A stretch of DNA of 64,000 nucleotides from Aeromicrobium sp. Root495 (GTDB lineage Bacteria; Actinomycetota; Actinomycetes; Propionibacteriales; Nocardioidaceae), in assembly GCF_001426755.1 (NCBI RefSeq), contig NZ_LMFJ01000001.1, positions 2,780,528-2,844,527 of the forward strand. The letters run 5' to 3'. The first letter of the stretch is position 1, and every line of letters begins with the position of its first letter. The notes under the pieces were generated by a model, which did not search any database, was not told the DNA's origin, and worked only from the letters and a program-made list of their open reading frames with translations. Below, piece by piece: positions 50,288-59,535 of this stretch. The translations under genes and the position numbers were made by a program.

Positions 50288-52105
50288 ATGAACCGCACCT
50301 CATCACGCACCCACCGTCCGCGTCGCGGCTCGTCGCGCCGACGGCGGCTTCCCCGCTGGCTGCGCCTGTCGCTCCTGGCAGGCGTGGCCGTCGTGGTGGT
50401 GGCCGGTGTCGCGTGCGGCGTGCTTCTCGCGCGCGACGTCTCCACCGCCAAGCAGGCGCTCAACGACGCCACCGTCCAGGCCAAGACGCTCCAGCAGCAG
50501 CTGAGCGACGGTGACAACGCGTCGGCCCGCACCACGCTGCGCGGGCTCCAGAAGACCACCGGCACGGCCGTCGACCACACCGACGGACCACTCTGGTCCA
50601 TCAGTGCGCACCTCCCGGTGGTCGGTCGGAGCGTCGAGGCCGTCCAGGTGGCCACCACGAGCGTCCAGGACATCGCCCAGCGCGGCATCGGTCCCCTGCT
50701 GTCCACGTCGCGATCGCTCGACTCGAGCCTGTTCAAGCCGACCGACGGACGGTTCGACCTCACCGCCTTCGCCGGTTTGGCCAAGCCGGTCTCCACCGCG
50801 TCGACCGTGCTCACTGAGAACCGCCGGCGCCTCGACGCGATCGACCCCGACGACCTGCTCTCCGCCGTCCGTGGCCCCATCGCCGACCTGAAGGCCAAGG
50901 TGGCCACGGCCCAGCGCGGGGCCTCTGCGGCTGACGTCGCCCTGCGGCTCGCTCCCACCATGCTGGGCGGCGACGGCAAGCGCACCTACCTGCTGCTCTT
51001 CCAGAACAACGCAGAGGCCCGAACCACCGGAGGCATCCCCGGAGCCGTGGCACTGGTCGAGGCCGACAGGGGGAGGCTCTCGCTCGACGACGATGTGTCG
51101 CGCGACGACATCCCCTTCTTCGCCAAGCCCGTGGTGAAGCTGACCCGGGGCGAGAAGACCACCGTGGGCACCACCATCGGCACCGACCTTCGGGACGTGA
51201 ACCTCACGCCCAGCTTCCCGCGGACCGCGCAGCTCGCGCGCGCCATGGCCGAGAAGGCGCTCGATCGTCCCATCGACGGGGTGGTCTCGGTGGATCCTGT
51301 GGCGCTGTCGTACGCGTTGCGTGGAACCGGGCCGGTCAAGGTGGCCGACAGCACCACCCTCACCGACAAGAACGCCGTGGACGTCCTGCTCAACGAGGTC
51401 TACGCGCGCTACCCCGACCCCGAGGTGCAGGACGCCTTCTTCGAAACGTCGGCGGGCGCGATCTTCAAGCAGGTGCTCGACGGCCGCGGCGACCCTCGCA
51501 AGATCCTGAGCGGCCTGAACCAGGCCGCGCGGGAGCACCGCGTGCTCATCTGGTCCAGGACCAAGGCCGAGCAAGCGACCCTCTCCCCCTCCACCGTCGG
51601 CGGCTCGCTCCAGGGCGACGAGGGAGTTCCCCGGGTTGGCATGTACATCAACGACGCCACCTCGTCGAAGATGCAGTACTACCTACGGACCTCCTCGCAG
51701 CTCAAGGCCACACGGTGCTCGGCCGACGGACGCCAGACCATGTCGGTGAGCACCACCTATCGGTCGACCGCGCCGGCTGATGCCTCGGACCTGCCGGAGT
51801 ACATCGTGGGCCCCGGCAAGCACAGCCCCACGGGCACGCAGCGCCTCGGCGTGCTGGTGGCCCTGCCTGCAGGAGCCGAGCCGAGCCAGCTCCTCATCGA
51901 CGGTAAGCGTCGGATCTTCGGTCGGGGCGGCCTCGAGGGGCGTCCGATCATCCGGACCTCCATCTTGCTGGAGCCGGGGGACTCCATCACGGTCTCGGTC
52001 GAGTTCACGTCGGGCAAGGACCAGCGCGCCCGCCCGGTCCTCGACCTCACCCCGGGGGTCGTGCCCCTCGACAACGGCCGCCGGGTCAGCTCCGCCTGTT
52101 CCTGA
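50288..52105 (+). CDS. DUF4012 membrane-anchored protein, copy 2
   Basis: A 605-aa protein with the same plan as copy 1: Arg-rich start, one span (about 25-47), coiled segment (STAKQALNDATVQAKTLQQQL), DUF4012 domain with YLLLFQNNAEARTTGGIPGAVALVE, TDLRDVNLTPSFPRTAQLARAM, IDGVVSVDPVALSYALRGTGPV and REHRVLIWSRTKAEQ. Each motif aligns with copy 1, so this is an older duplication. It is convergent with the Asp-box protein gene. Function is unknown; co-occurrence with the BY-kinase suggests a role in the same surface polymer. Confidence 0.88.
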   Translation: MNRTSSRTHRPRRGSSRRRRLPRWLRLSLLAGVAVVVVAGVACGVLLARDVSTAKQALNDATVQAKTLQQQLSDGDNASARTTLRGLQKTTGTAVDHTDGPLWSISAHLPVVGRSVEAVQVATTSVQDIAQRGIGPLLSTSRSLDSSLFKPTDGRFDLTAFAGLAKPVSTASTVLTENRRRLDAIDPDDLLSAVRGPIADLKAKVATAQRGASAADVALRLAPTMLGGDGKRTYLLLFQNNAEARTTGGIPGAVALVEADRGRLSLDDDVSRDDIPFFAKPVVKLTRGEKTTVGTTIGTDLRDVNLTPSFPRTAQLARAMAEKALDRPIDGVVSVDPVALSYALRGTGPVKVADSTTLTDKNAVDVLLNEVYARYPDPEVQDAFFETSAGAIFKQVLDGRGDPRKILSGLNQAAREHRVLIWSRTKAEQATLSPSTVGGSLQGDEGVPRVGMYINDATSSKMQYYLRTSSQLKATRCSADGRQTMSVSTTYRSTAPADASDLPEYIVGPGKHSPTGTQRLGVLVALPAGAEPSQLLIDGKRRIFGRGGLEGRPIIRTSILLEPGDSITVSVEFTSGKDQRARPVLDLTPGVVPLDNGRRVSSACS

Positions 52106-52161
52106 CCACCGACCGCACCATCGGCCCTGGAGCACCGCGTGATCCTGCGCGGCGCTCAGCC

Positions 52162-53046
52162 CTAGGGCTGCATCCAGTCCTTGCCGTCGGTCTCGCTGAC
52201 GAACACTCCAGTCGGTTCGCCGACCACGGCCGTGAGTCCCGTGTCGTTGACCGCGAGCGCTCGGGCCGGGTCGCCCGTGATGCAGCCGCCCGCCTTCCAC
52301 GTCCGACCGCTGTCGTCGGTGGAGAACAGGTTGGCCGCGCAGCCCTGGAAGCGAGCCAGTGCATAACCGGAGTTGAACGTCGAGAACGTGAGCACGCGGA
52401 TGTTGTCGAGGCGGCCCAGCAGGACCCACTTCTTGCCCTGGTTGCCCGAGCCGAACAGCTTGCCGTCGGCGCAAGCCACTCGGCCGAAGTCCTGTCCCAC
52501 CTGGCTCAGCGAGATGACCGTGCATCCAGGCGGGGTGCTCGTGCCGTCCGGCGTCACGACGTCGTGCGTATCGGTGATCGACGGGTACCAGAGGTCGATG
52601 CCGGAGTCGTCCGACCAGGTCTTCCCGCCGTCGTCGGACGAGCGCTGGACCGGCTTGCAGTCCAACTCGGTGCCCACCACCGTCAGCTTGCCCTTGTTGG
52701 CGGCCTGAACGGCCAGCACCTGGTCGACCCCGGCGTCGCGCTCCGCAAGTGTGGCGCCGCCGTCGTCGGAGGTGCGAATCGTTCCTCCGTCGCCGGAGCA
52801 CGACCCCCGCGTGGCGGTGATGAACGTGTCGTCGTTCGAGACGTCGAGGAAGCCCGCCTCGGCAGACTTGAACGAGAAGGCGCGCTGCTCATTGGCAGAC
52901 TCGTCGTTCGAGGGCTGGCTGCTCTCAGCGCTGACGATGTCGCTGGGCGGCGGGTCGGAACGGACGTGACCGATGGCGACACCGACGAGAACCACGTCGA
53001 GGATCACGAACAGCGCCACGAACATCACTGCGATAGGTCGCTTCAC
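52162..53046 (-). CDS. Membrane-anchored Asp-box (BNR) beta-propeller protein
   Basis: A 294-aa protein with an N-terminal span (residues 6-26) and repeated Asp boxes S-x-D-x-G-x-x-W: SSDDGGKTWSD, STDDSGRTWKA, plus degenerate RTSDDGGATLAE and GNQGKKWVLLG. These resemble sialidase/Ycf48 propellers. No catalytic Arg triad or Tyr/Glu pair was seen, so it is probably a non-enzymatic propeller. Three Cys pairs may stabilise it outside the cell. It stops on TAG inside a 14-bp palindrome (CAGCCCTAGGGCTG, 52157-52170). Confidence 0.78.
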   Translation of the reverse strand: MKRPIAVMFVALFVILDVVLVGVAIGHVRSDPPPSDIVSAESSQPSNDESANEQRAFSFKSAEAGFLDVSNDDTFITATRGSCSGDGGTIRTSDDGGATLAERDAGVDQVLAVQAANKGKLTVVGTELDCKPVQRSSDDGGKTWSDDSGIDLWYPSITDTHDVVTPDGTSTPPGCTVISLSQVGQDFGRVACADGKLFGSGNQGKKWVLLGRLDNIRVLTFSTFNSGYALARFQGCAANLFSTDDSGRTWKAGGCITGDPARALAVNDTGLTAVVGEPTGVFVSETDGKDWMQP

Positions 53047-53055
53047 CCCGCGAGT

Positions 53056-53745
53056 TTACCGGCCCTCGTCAGTTCGTAGCCCCACTCCCGGAATACGGTC
53101 GGGCATGTCGAACGCGACCTCAGTTGTCGTGGATGTGGGGCCCTCATCGGATAGGTTTGCGGGCATTCTCGAGACAACACCCTTGGGCATGACCCTCCTC
53201 GAACCACCCGGCCGCGCTACCGCCGGCGCCCCGACTGCGGTCATCCCCCGGGGGACGTCGCGAACGACGACAGAGTTCGCGCCGATCGCGACGCCTTCGC
53301 CGATGGTCACATTCCCGAAAACGGCGACGCCGGGACCGATGTAGACGAAGTCGCCCAACCTGGGCACGGCGCCTTCGTAGGCTCCGAGATTGGTGCTCGA
53401 GTGGATTCGGCAAAAGGCACCTGCACGCACGTCCCCGTTGACCACCACACTTCCGTGGTGCGCAACCGAAAGTCCTGGACCAAAGGAGCCCGGTGAGATC
53501 GAGATCCCCGTCCTCAGGGACTCACGTGCCAGCGCGAGTCGCGCCAGGACGTACAGAGGCCTCCCGACAAGCCCGAGCGATCGTGCGAACTCAGCACGGC
53601 GAAGGGCACGTTGGAAGCGGACCTCGTGCTTGTAGAAGCGAAGATGCCACCGCCAGCGATCAAGCCCATGAGCCTCGAGATCCAAGCGAAGAAATGTGCG
53701 GTAGTCAGACCAGTTCGAGATATGCGTCGGGAAGGGGCTGCTCAT
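53056..53745 (-). CDS. Left-handed beta-helix acyltransferase (serine acetyltransferase-like)
   Basis: A 229-aa hexapeptide-repeat enzyme. GTGISISPGSFGPGLSVAHHGSVVVNGDVRAGAFCRIHSSTNLGA and VYIGPGVAVFGNVTIGEGVAIGANSVVVRDVPRGMTAVGAPA give about six turns. The HH in SVAHHGSVVV is typical of CysE-like acetyltransferases. In this exopolysaccharide context an O-acetyl or amino-sugar acetyltransferase is more likely than cysteine synthesis. GC content is lower than in genes to the left. Confidence 0.75.
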   Translation of the reverse strand: MSSPFPTHISNWSDYRTFLRLDLEAHGLDRWRWHLRFYKHEVRFQRALRRAEFARSLGLVGRPLYVLARLALARESLRTGISISPGSFGPGLSVAHHGSVVVNGDVRAGAFCRIHSSTNLGAYEGAVPRLGDFVYIGPGVAVFGNVTIGEGVAIGANSVVVRDVPRGMTAVGAPAVARPGGSRRVMPKGVVSRMPANLSDEGPTSTTTEVAFDMPDRIPGVGLRTDEGR

Positions 53746-53914
53746 GGCGAGATGCTACGGCTAGTTGGCTTCAACATGCGCCGATCTGAGTCGGTGCCGA
53801 TTCAGTCACACCCAGTTTTGCGGGCATGACCTGGGATAATATGGAGTTCTCGACGTCGTTCGGAAGGTCTACCCTTCGGACGTTCCCTCTCCACGCGAAG
53901 GACAACCTCAGCGC

Positions 53915-56005
53915 ATGGCGTCCAGCTCGATTGCTCTCGAAAGCATCACCGACCTCCTAGAAGCCTTCGAGTCAGCGGACGTCCGGTATGTCCACTGGAA
54001 GAGCAACATCAATGTGCGCGAGGCGCTAGCCGGGGATGATGATCTCGACATTCTCGTTCATCCGGACGACTCTGCTGTCGTTGAGAACCTCATCTCTGCC
54101 AGAGGACTACATCGCGTTGCTACGCCCAAGGACAAGTGGCAGCCGAACATGTATCACTACTACGGGCTGGACCAGGGGGCAGGAAAGCTCGTACATCTCC
54201 ACCTTCACTACGGTCTGACCCTTGGTTTCGACTTCCACAAGAACTACACCCTCCCCATTGTGAACTGGTATCTCGATCGGCCCGCCACAGTTCAGGGGAT
54301 TCGCGTGCCGGCGCCGGAGAAAGAACTGATTGTCTTCGTCATCCGAACGCTGATCAAACACGCGCGCGCCGTCGGATGGTCGGAGTTTCCCCTCGCGCAG
54401 GTCCGCCGCGCACGACGCATGTCTAACCCCTTCGGTGCTACTCCATTGAAGAGGGCTGAGCAGGTCGAGCTAAAGCATCTGGCCGGCCTGGCGGATGAAG
54501 ATCAACTCGCGTCCGAAATCGGTAGTCTCGGCATAGGTCTCAGTCATGAAGCATTTCAGCTGTATGTGAGCAACCTGCAAGCACATCCTGAAGCACTGCT
54601 TGGGGACGCGGCGGAACTGAAACGCACACTACGTCCGTATGGTGAGAACAGTGAGATCGTGTCGATCTCCAAAGCCGCCGGACGATTGACCACGCATCGG
54701 GCCCGCTCCGTCGCGACCCGACTGGGACTGCCAACTCGGCGGAACCGCACGCTCGAGAGCGGTGGAAGGATCTTCGCCTTCATTGGGGGTGACGGTGCCG
54801 GCAAGTCGACAAATGTAGCGGCTCTTACAAAGACGCTGGCCTCCGCGATCGACTGCACGACGTTGCACGTGGGTCGACCTCAACGGACCCTTGCGGCCAC
54901 CGGAATGAAGGCCGCGTCAGTTGCCCTCCAAAAGATCGGTCGACCCGACGCCTCTGACACCGCCCTGTACCTCGGAGTGGCGCACAGCAGACGCGCGAGC
55001 TTTAAGCGTGCGGAGCGCCTGCGCGCAAGGGGAAGCGTCGTGATCCTGGACCGGCTTCCTCACGCCAACATATCCGTGATGGACGTTCCCCGCGTCAACC
55101 CACGGAGCGGACGTTTTGGAGCCTGGGCAAGCCGCCTCGAGAGACGTTGGTATGAGCCCATTCGCGGTGTTGACATGTTGGTAGTGTTGCGGCTCGATCC
55201 GTCCATCGCGTTGACCCGTCGGGCCGAGGATGACGCGGCGACACTGCTCCTACGCTCCGGTGAAGTCTGGAATGGCGACTGGAGCGGCGCAGGAGTTCAT
55301 GTCTTCAACACCGGCGAGTCCGGCGTTGAAGACATCCGTAAATCTGTGCTCAGTGCGGCGTGGAACTGTGCAACGCGCACTCCCATCAGAACAGAACTGG
55401 TCGGTCTTAGTGGAGCTGGCAAGTCGTCGGCACAAACCTACGACTCGCGTGGCGCGGTGCGGAGCCCCGCATCTTCGCTGCCCTACCGCAGCTATCCCAC
55501 GGCAATCTTCGTCTCCGCGATTCAAGTGATCGCTCGCCACGGGATTCCCCTGACCCGACACGACATTCGCGTCTTTCAAGCCATGGCACAACTCCGCTGG
55601 TTTGTGAAATTCGCATCCCGCCGAGCCACCATGCCCTCCGAATCGTGGCAGTCGTACGTGCTGGACCAAGGACCGATTTTTCACCTCGCACTAGGTATCC
55701 GAGAGGATCGCATCGCCCCCGGCTCGGACCTTTACAGGGATGCCGTGTCGGCTATACGTAGCTGGTGTACCGGTCCAGTCATTTACCTCGATGCACCAAA
55801 CTCAGTGCTAGCGCGTCGTGTGCGGAATCGCGATCAAGACACCCGATCAAGCCGACTTGATGATCAGGCACTGGCAAGTTTCTTTGATGAGTACAGGCGC
55901 ATCTTGAACTCCCTGGTCGGGGAGTTGGGCGAGGTCGCGGCCGTAGATTCAGACCGGCCACCGCGCGAGGTCGCGGCTGATGTTCGTCACCTTCTCGAAG
56001 CATGA
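53915..56005 (+). CDS. Three-domain protein: nucleotidyltransferase-like plus two P-loop kinase domains
   Basis: A 696-aa protein. Residues 1-230 resemble a nucleotidyltransferase-like fold with YVHWKSN and GDDDLDILVH (metal Asp pair 42-46). Residues 285-480 form a thymidylate kinase-like P-loop domain: GGDGAGKST (291-299), VVILDRLP, LRLDPSIALTRRAEDD. Residues 493-696 form a second P-loop domain: GLSGAGKSS (497-505), VLDQGPIF, IYLDAPNSVLARRVRNRD. The gene leads an exopolysaccharide operon and overlaps the flippase by 4 bp. Phosphorylation of a sugar or lipid precursor is one possibility; true TMP kinase is unlikely. Confidence 0.7.
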   Translation: MASSSIALESITDLLEAFESADVRYVHWKSNINVREALAGDDDLDILVHPDDSAVVENLISARGLHRVATPKDKWQPNMYHYYGLDQGAGKLVHLHLHYGLTLGFDFHKNYTLPIVNWYLDRPATVQGIRVPAPEKELIVFVIRTLIKHARAVGWSEFPLAQVRRARRMSNPFGATPLKRAEQVELKHLAGLADEDQLASEIGSLGIGLSHEAFQLYVSNLQAHPEALLGDAAELKRTLRPYGENSEIVSISKAAGRLTTHRARSVATRLGLPTRRNRTLESGGRIFAFIGGDGAGKSTNVAALTKTLASAIDCTTLHVGRPQRTLAATGMKAASVALQKIGRPDASDTALYLGVAHSRRASFKRAERLRARGSVVILDRLPHANISVMDVPRVNPRSGRFGAWASRLERRWYEPIRGVDMLVVLRLDPSIALTRRAEDDAATLLLRSGEVWNGDWSGAGVHVFNTGESGVEDIRKSVLSAAWNCATRTPIRTELVGLSGAGKSSAQTYDSRGAVRSPASSLPYRSYPTAIFVSAIQVIARHGIPLTRHDIRVFQAMAQLRWFVKFASRRATMPSESWQSYVLDQGPIFHLALGIREDRIAPGSDLYRDAVSAIRSWCTGPVIYLDAPNSVLARRVRNRDQDTRSSRLDDQALASFFDEYRRILNSLVGELGEVAAVDSDRPPREVAADVRHLLEA

Positions 56006-57486
56006 AGTTGCGTCTCAGCCCGGTCCGGAGGAACGCGGCTGCCAGCTACGTCAATTTCGTCGTCGTGGCGATCGTGGGCGTTATCGTCAACCCCCTGCTC
56101 GCGGGTGCCCTCGGCGCATCCGCATTCGGCGTATGGAAGTCATGCCAGAAGGCCATCGATTTCGCGACCGTCGCTGACGGGCGCGCTACGCAGGCCTTGA
56201 AGTGGATCATCGCTTATCGCAGTGGCGAGACAGATCCGGGAGTACTTCGTAGGTCGGTCGGAGCTTCCCTGGCCGTCTGGGTCCTGCTGGTACCCATCGT
56301 CGCAATCATCGCTACGCTAATCGCGTTCGCACTTCCCTTAATGCTCAGTGGCATTCCCGACGACCAGACGAATTCGGTGCGAGTCGTCGCAGCTGTGCTC
56401 GGGTTAAACGTCCTTCTGGCGGGTCTTCTCTCGGTCCCTGACTCGATTCTTGTCGGCACCAACCAGGGGTACCGCTCGATGAGTGTGACGACTTTCGCTT
56501 TGATTTGCGTGAACATCGCCATGGTGGTGGCGGTTCAGCATGGTTACGGCATTAAGACCCTGGCCATGCTCACGGTGGCCGGAGCCGTCATTAATGCGCT
56601 GATCACCTTCGTCGTAGCCCGTCGGCGTGTGCCGTGGATGGGCGCTCACCGGCCCTCCTCAGCAGATGTCAAAACCGTGGCTCGGTTCAGCGGATGGGTT
56701 ATGGGATGGTCATTCGTCACAAAGATCTACCTAGCCACGGAGCTGCTGTTGTTCGGCTCTCTTATCGGTGTATCGGCAGCCGCGCATTTCACGTTCACGA
56801 ACTACGTACTTAGTTTCGCTTTATCTGCCTGTCTAATGACAGGAAGCGCCTTCATGCCACAACTTGGTCTTGCTCTCGGCGCAAAAAATCATGAGGCCGC
56901 GCAACAGTCGATCAGAGACGCCCGAGAGGTCTCGTTGGCCCTCGCCGTCCTGTGTGCTGGCGTCGTACTCGCCCTCAACGGATCGTTCGTAGACGCTTGG
57001 ATCGGCTCCCGGTTCTACTTGGGGGACACCACCAACGCTTTGATGACGCTCGCCTTCCTGCAGCTGGCCGTTCTACGCACAGAAGCGCAGATTCAAGACA
57101 CGGGCCTCGACATCAAACTCAAGGTTCTGACTGGCCTAGCCGGCGCTTTCCTCAGCGCGGGTCTGGCAGTAGTTATGTACACCTGGCTGGAAAGCGTCTC
57201 GGCGATGTACATCGGTCTCATCCTAGGGCGCCTCGTCCCGTCCTTCGTTTTCCCTCGACTGGTGGCGAGGCTCGCACCGGGTTCTGGAGGGACGTGGCGA
57301 CACCTCCTCATGTCTGCCGCCATCCTTCTACCCTGCGGGGCCATTGGGGCGTTGCTGGGATCGACAGGGCCTTTGCTTCTTGTTCCAATTTCATTGGCTG
57401 TGGCCGCGGTCATCGGGATAGCCTGTTACTTGGGGCTCCTTTCGGCGCCGGTGCGTGCAAAGATGCGAAGGACCGTGAGAGCGTGA
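56002..57486 (+). CDS. Wzx-like polysaccharide flippase
   Basis: A 494-aa protein with about 13-14 membrane spans. NAAASYVNFVVVAIVGVIVNPLLAGALGASAFGVWKS is the start typical of oligosaccharide flippases of the MOP superfamily. It translocates lipid-linked repeat units. Start overlaps the previous stop as ATGA; its own stop overlaps the polymerase start (GTGA), so flippase and polymerase are co-translated. Confidence 0.85.
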   Translation: MKLRLSPVRRNAAASYVNFVVVAIVGVIVNPLLAGALGASAFGVWKSCQKAIDFATVADGRATQALKWIIAYRSGETDPGVLRRSVGASLAVWVLLVPIVAIIATLIAFALPLMLSGIPDDQTNSVRVVAAVLGLNVLLAGLLSVPDSILVGTNQGYRSMSVTTFALICVNIAMVVAVQHGYGIKTLAMLTVAGAVINALITFVVARRRVPWMGAHRPSSADVKTVARFSGWVMGWSFVTKIYLATELLLFGSLIGVSAAAHFTFTNYVLSFALSACLMTGSAFMPQLGLALGAKNHEAAQQSIRDAREVSLALAVLCAGVVLALNGSFVDAWIGSRFYLGDTTNALMTLAFLQLAVLRTEAQIQDTGLDIKLKVLTGLAGAFLSAGLAVVMYTWLESVSAMYIGLILGRLVPSFVFPRLVARLAPGSGGTWRHLLMSAAILLPCGAIGALLGSTGPLLLVPISLAVAAVIGIACYLGLLSAPVRAKMRRTVRA

Positions 57487-58946
57487 CGGAGTCTAAGGTC
57501 CGCCCGGCGCAATCCAGGACTTTTCTCGCGACTTGCACCATTGCAGCCACTGCGGCGTTCTTCTTCATTCCTGACGGCGCCTCCGCCGCGGTCATATGGC
57601 CATGTCTGCTCGCGTTCTACGCACTTTTCGGCCTTGAACTGCGCCATCCCGCGCGGCTCGCGCCGACGATACCGACGTATTTGAAGGTGGAGGTTCTCTT
57701 CCTCACTTTCAGCTACCTCCTCTTCTTTCTCCCCTACCAGCTCTTCGTCACCGGCGCCATGGATCTCAGCCGAAGCGAGTACTTTCGGTACACCTTTGAG
57801 GAGGAAGCAAATCGAGCCGTGGTTCTTGCGACCATCGGACTACTAGCGTTCTCGGCAGGATCGCGCAGCCAGGCGCGGTGGGTAGATGCACCGCGCATCC
57901 CCGTTCGAGCAGGACCTTCCGACGACTCCACTCCGTACTCGATGTTCGGCGTCTTGGCGCTTACTGCTCTAGTCGGCCTCTACCTGCTCGCCGGGTACCG
58001 TACGGCCGGCGAGGGACGTTACACGGGCACCGTGTCGGGCGGGACGGCGGCTGAGGGCGTAGGCACTCTAATCCTCATGCTCTGCATGATGCTCGTAGCC
58101 CTATGGGTATATGACGTCTCCGCGCGACGTCCCATATCTCCATGGAGTTGGGCTGGGCTGGCTCTCTCCCTAGCGTGGGGAGTGCGGCTTCTCTTGTTCA
58201 GTGACCGAAACTCGTTCTTCCTGATTGCCATCGTCGGCGTCGGCGGACTACTGACTTTCCGATTTCGGACATCCCGTGTCGCCCTCTCCGTCTCCCTGCT
58301 TGCGGCGCTCCTGATCTACAACGCGGCCGAAGCCGTGCGCGCAGAAGGCACGTTCTCCTCCGAAGCGCTTGTGACATCAATCGTCCGGCCGCAAGTGACC
58401 CAGGTGAGCCAGGAAACTAGCTTTAACATCACGACGATTACCGTTCGAGCTGGGCTCGCGGCAGTTCCTCACACTTTCAACCACGGTCTTGGCGGCTACA
58501 CGGCGCTTGGCGTGGCCGGCGTCTTGCCCTTCGTGCGCGGCGCACTTCCCAGCGTGCAGCCCGAGTTCGAAACCACATCGAAGTTGCTCGGCTACGTGAT
58601 GCTTAAGCCTGGAGCGCGCTGGGGCGTAGGGACGAATGTTGTCTCCGATGCCTACATCGACTTTGGAGTGATCGGCGTGCCGATCGTTCTCTACTTACTG
58701 GGCGCTTTCGCCGCACGTCAACGTAGGCGAGCGGCTGGGAAAGCCGGCGGCCCTAAGCAAGTCGTCATGTATCTGCTCACCCTGGCCCTTTTTGCGGAAC
58801 TTCCTCGTTACTCCATCGGGTTCCCTGTTCGACTCTTGGCGTGGGCGGTGGTCTTTCTCTGGATGGTCGATCAGATATCTCGTCGACAGAGCTCGTCTGG
58901 GAGAGATCGCTACCCCAACCGGGAGCGAGTCCGGTCCGGAAATTAA
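57483..58946 (+). CDS. Wzy-like O-antigen/exopolysaccharide polymerase
   Basis: A 487-aa polytopic protein with about 10-12 spans and a long extracytoplasmic loop (about 285-365: TSFNITTITVRAGLAAVPHTFNHGLGGY). This is typical of repeat-unit polymerases, which have little sequence conservation. GTG 57483 overlaps the flippase stop. Downstream it is followed by the acyltransferase gene at 58960. Call rests on topology and position between flippase and glycosyltransferases. Confidence 0.75.
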   Translation: MTESKVRPAQSRTFLATCTIAATAAFFFIPDGASAAVIWPCLLAFYALFGLELRHPARLAPTIPTYLKVEVLFLTFSYLLFFLPYQLFVTGAMDLSRSEYFRYTFEEEANRAVVLATIGLLAFSAGSRSQARWVDAPRIPVRAGPSDDSTPYSMFGVLALTALVGLYLLAGYRTAGEGRYTGTVSGGTAAEGVGTLILMLCMMLVALWVYDVSARRPISPWSWAGLALSLAWGVRLLLFSDRNSFFLIAIVGVGGLLTFRFRTSRVALSVSLLAALLIYNAAEAVRAEGTFSSEALVTSIVRPQVTQVSQETSFNITTITVRAGLAAVPHTFNHGLGGYTALGVAGVLPFVRGALPSVQPEFETTSKLLGYVMLKPGARWGVGTNVVSDAYIDFGVIGVPIVLYLLGAFAARQRRRAAGKAGGPKQVVMYLLTLALFAELPRYSIGFPVRLLAWAVVFLWMVDQISRRQSSSGRDRYPNRERVRSGN

Positions 58947-58959
58947 GAAAGGTCATCTA

Positions 58960-59535
58960 GTGCGAATCTTTTCAATACTCACTTCGATAGCGAGAAGTTT
59001 TGAACGTGCTCTTGCTCAACGATTCTGGCCTGTTCGCTACGCCCGAAAAATTGGAGTGACTGTCGGCCGTGACTGCCGCCTGTTGGACGTGCGCTTTAAC
59101 ACCGAGCCGTACCTCATTCATTTGGGCGATCACGTCAGCGCCACGTCCACAAATTTCCTCACCCACGACGGCGGGGTGTGGGTGGTCCGCGAGCGTCTAC
59201 CGAAGTTGGATGTAGTCCGCGAGATTCACGTAGGAAATAACGTCTACTTCGGGTATGGGTGTGTCGTGCTGCCCGGCGTGACGGTTGGAGACAACGTAGT
59301 AGTCGGGGCCTGTTCAGTCGTGAGTAAGGACATTCCTAGCAACTCGGTGGCAGTCGGAGTTCCCGCCCGGGTCATTCGAACGATTGACGAGTACGAGGCG
59401 AGAGTGATCCGGGAGGGCCTCCCTACGAAGCACCTCAACGCTTCGGATAAGCGCGAATTCTACTTGAGGCACTTCGCCGGGACCCCATCCGTACCGGGCA
59501 GAACCCCCCGTCGGACAGCGATCGATGACGCGTGA
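58960..59535 (+). CDS. Hexapeptide-repeat acyltransferase
   Basis: A 191-aa beta-helix enzyme. RFNTEPYLIHLGDHVSATSTNFLTHDGGVWVVR and IHVGNNVYFGYGCVVLPGVTVGDNVVVGACSVVSKDIPSNSVAVGVPARVI match WbbJ/CapG-type acetyltransferases of polysaccharide loci, which O- or N-acetylate sugars. GTG 58960 has AAAGG 8 bases upstream. It overlaps the next glycosyltransferase gene by 11 bp. Confidence 0.82.
   Translation: MRIFSILTSIARSFERALAQRFWPVRYARKIGVTVGRDCRLLDVRFNTEPYLIHLGDHVSATSTNFLTHDGGVWVVRERLPKLDVVREIHVGNNVYFGYGCVVLPGVTVGDNVVVGACSVVSKDIPSNSVAVGVPARVIRTIDEYEARVIREGLPTKHLNASDKREFYLRHFAGTPSVPGRTPRRTAIDDA

Noticed and set aside
53915..56005. Frameshifted or fused pair of separate kinase genes
   Set aside because: One uninterrupted frame covers all three domains without internal stop or obvious second ribosome site, and the linkers read as normal protein.
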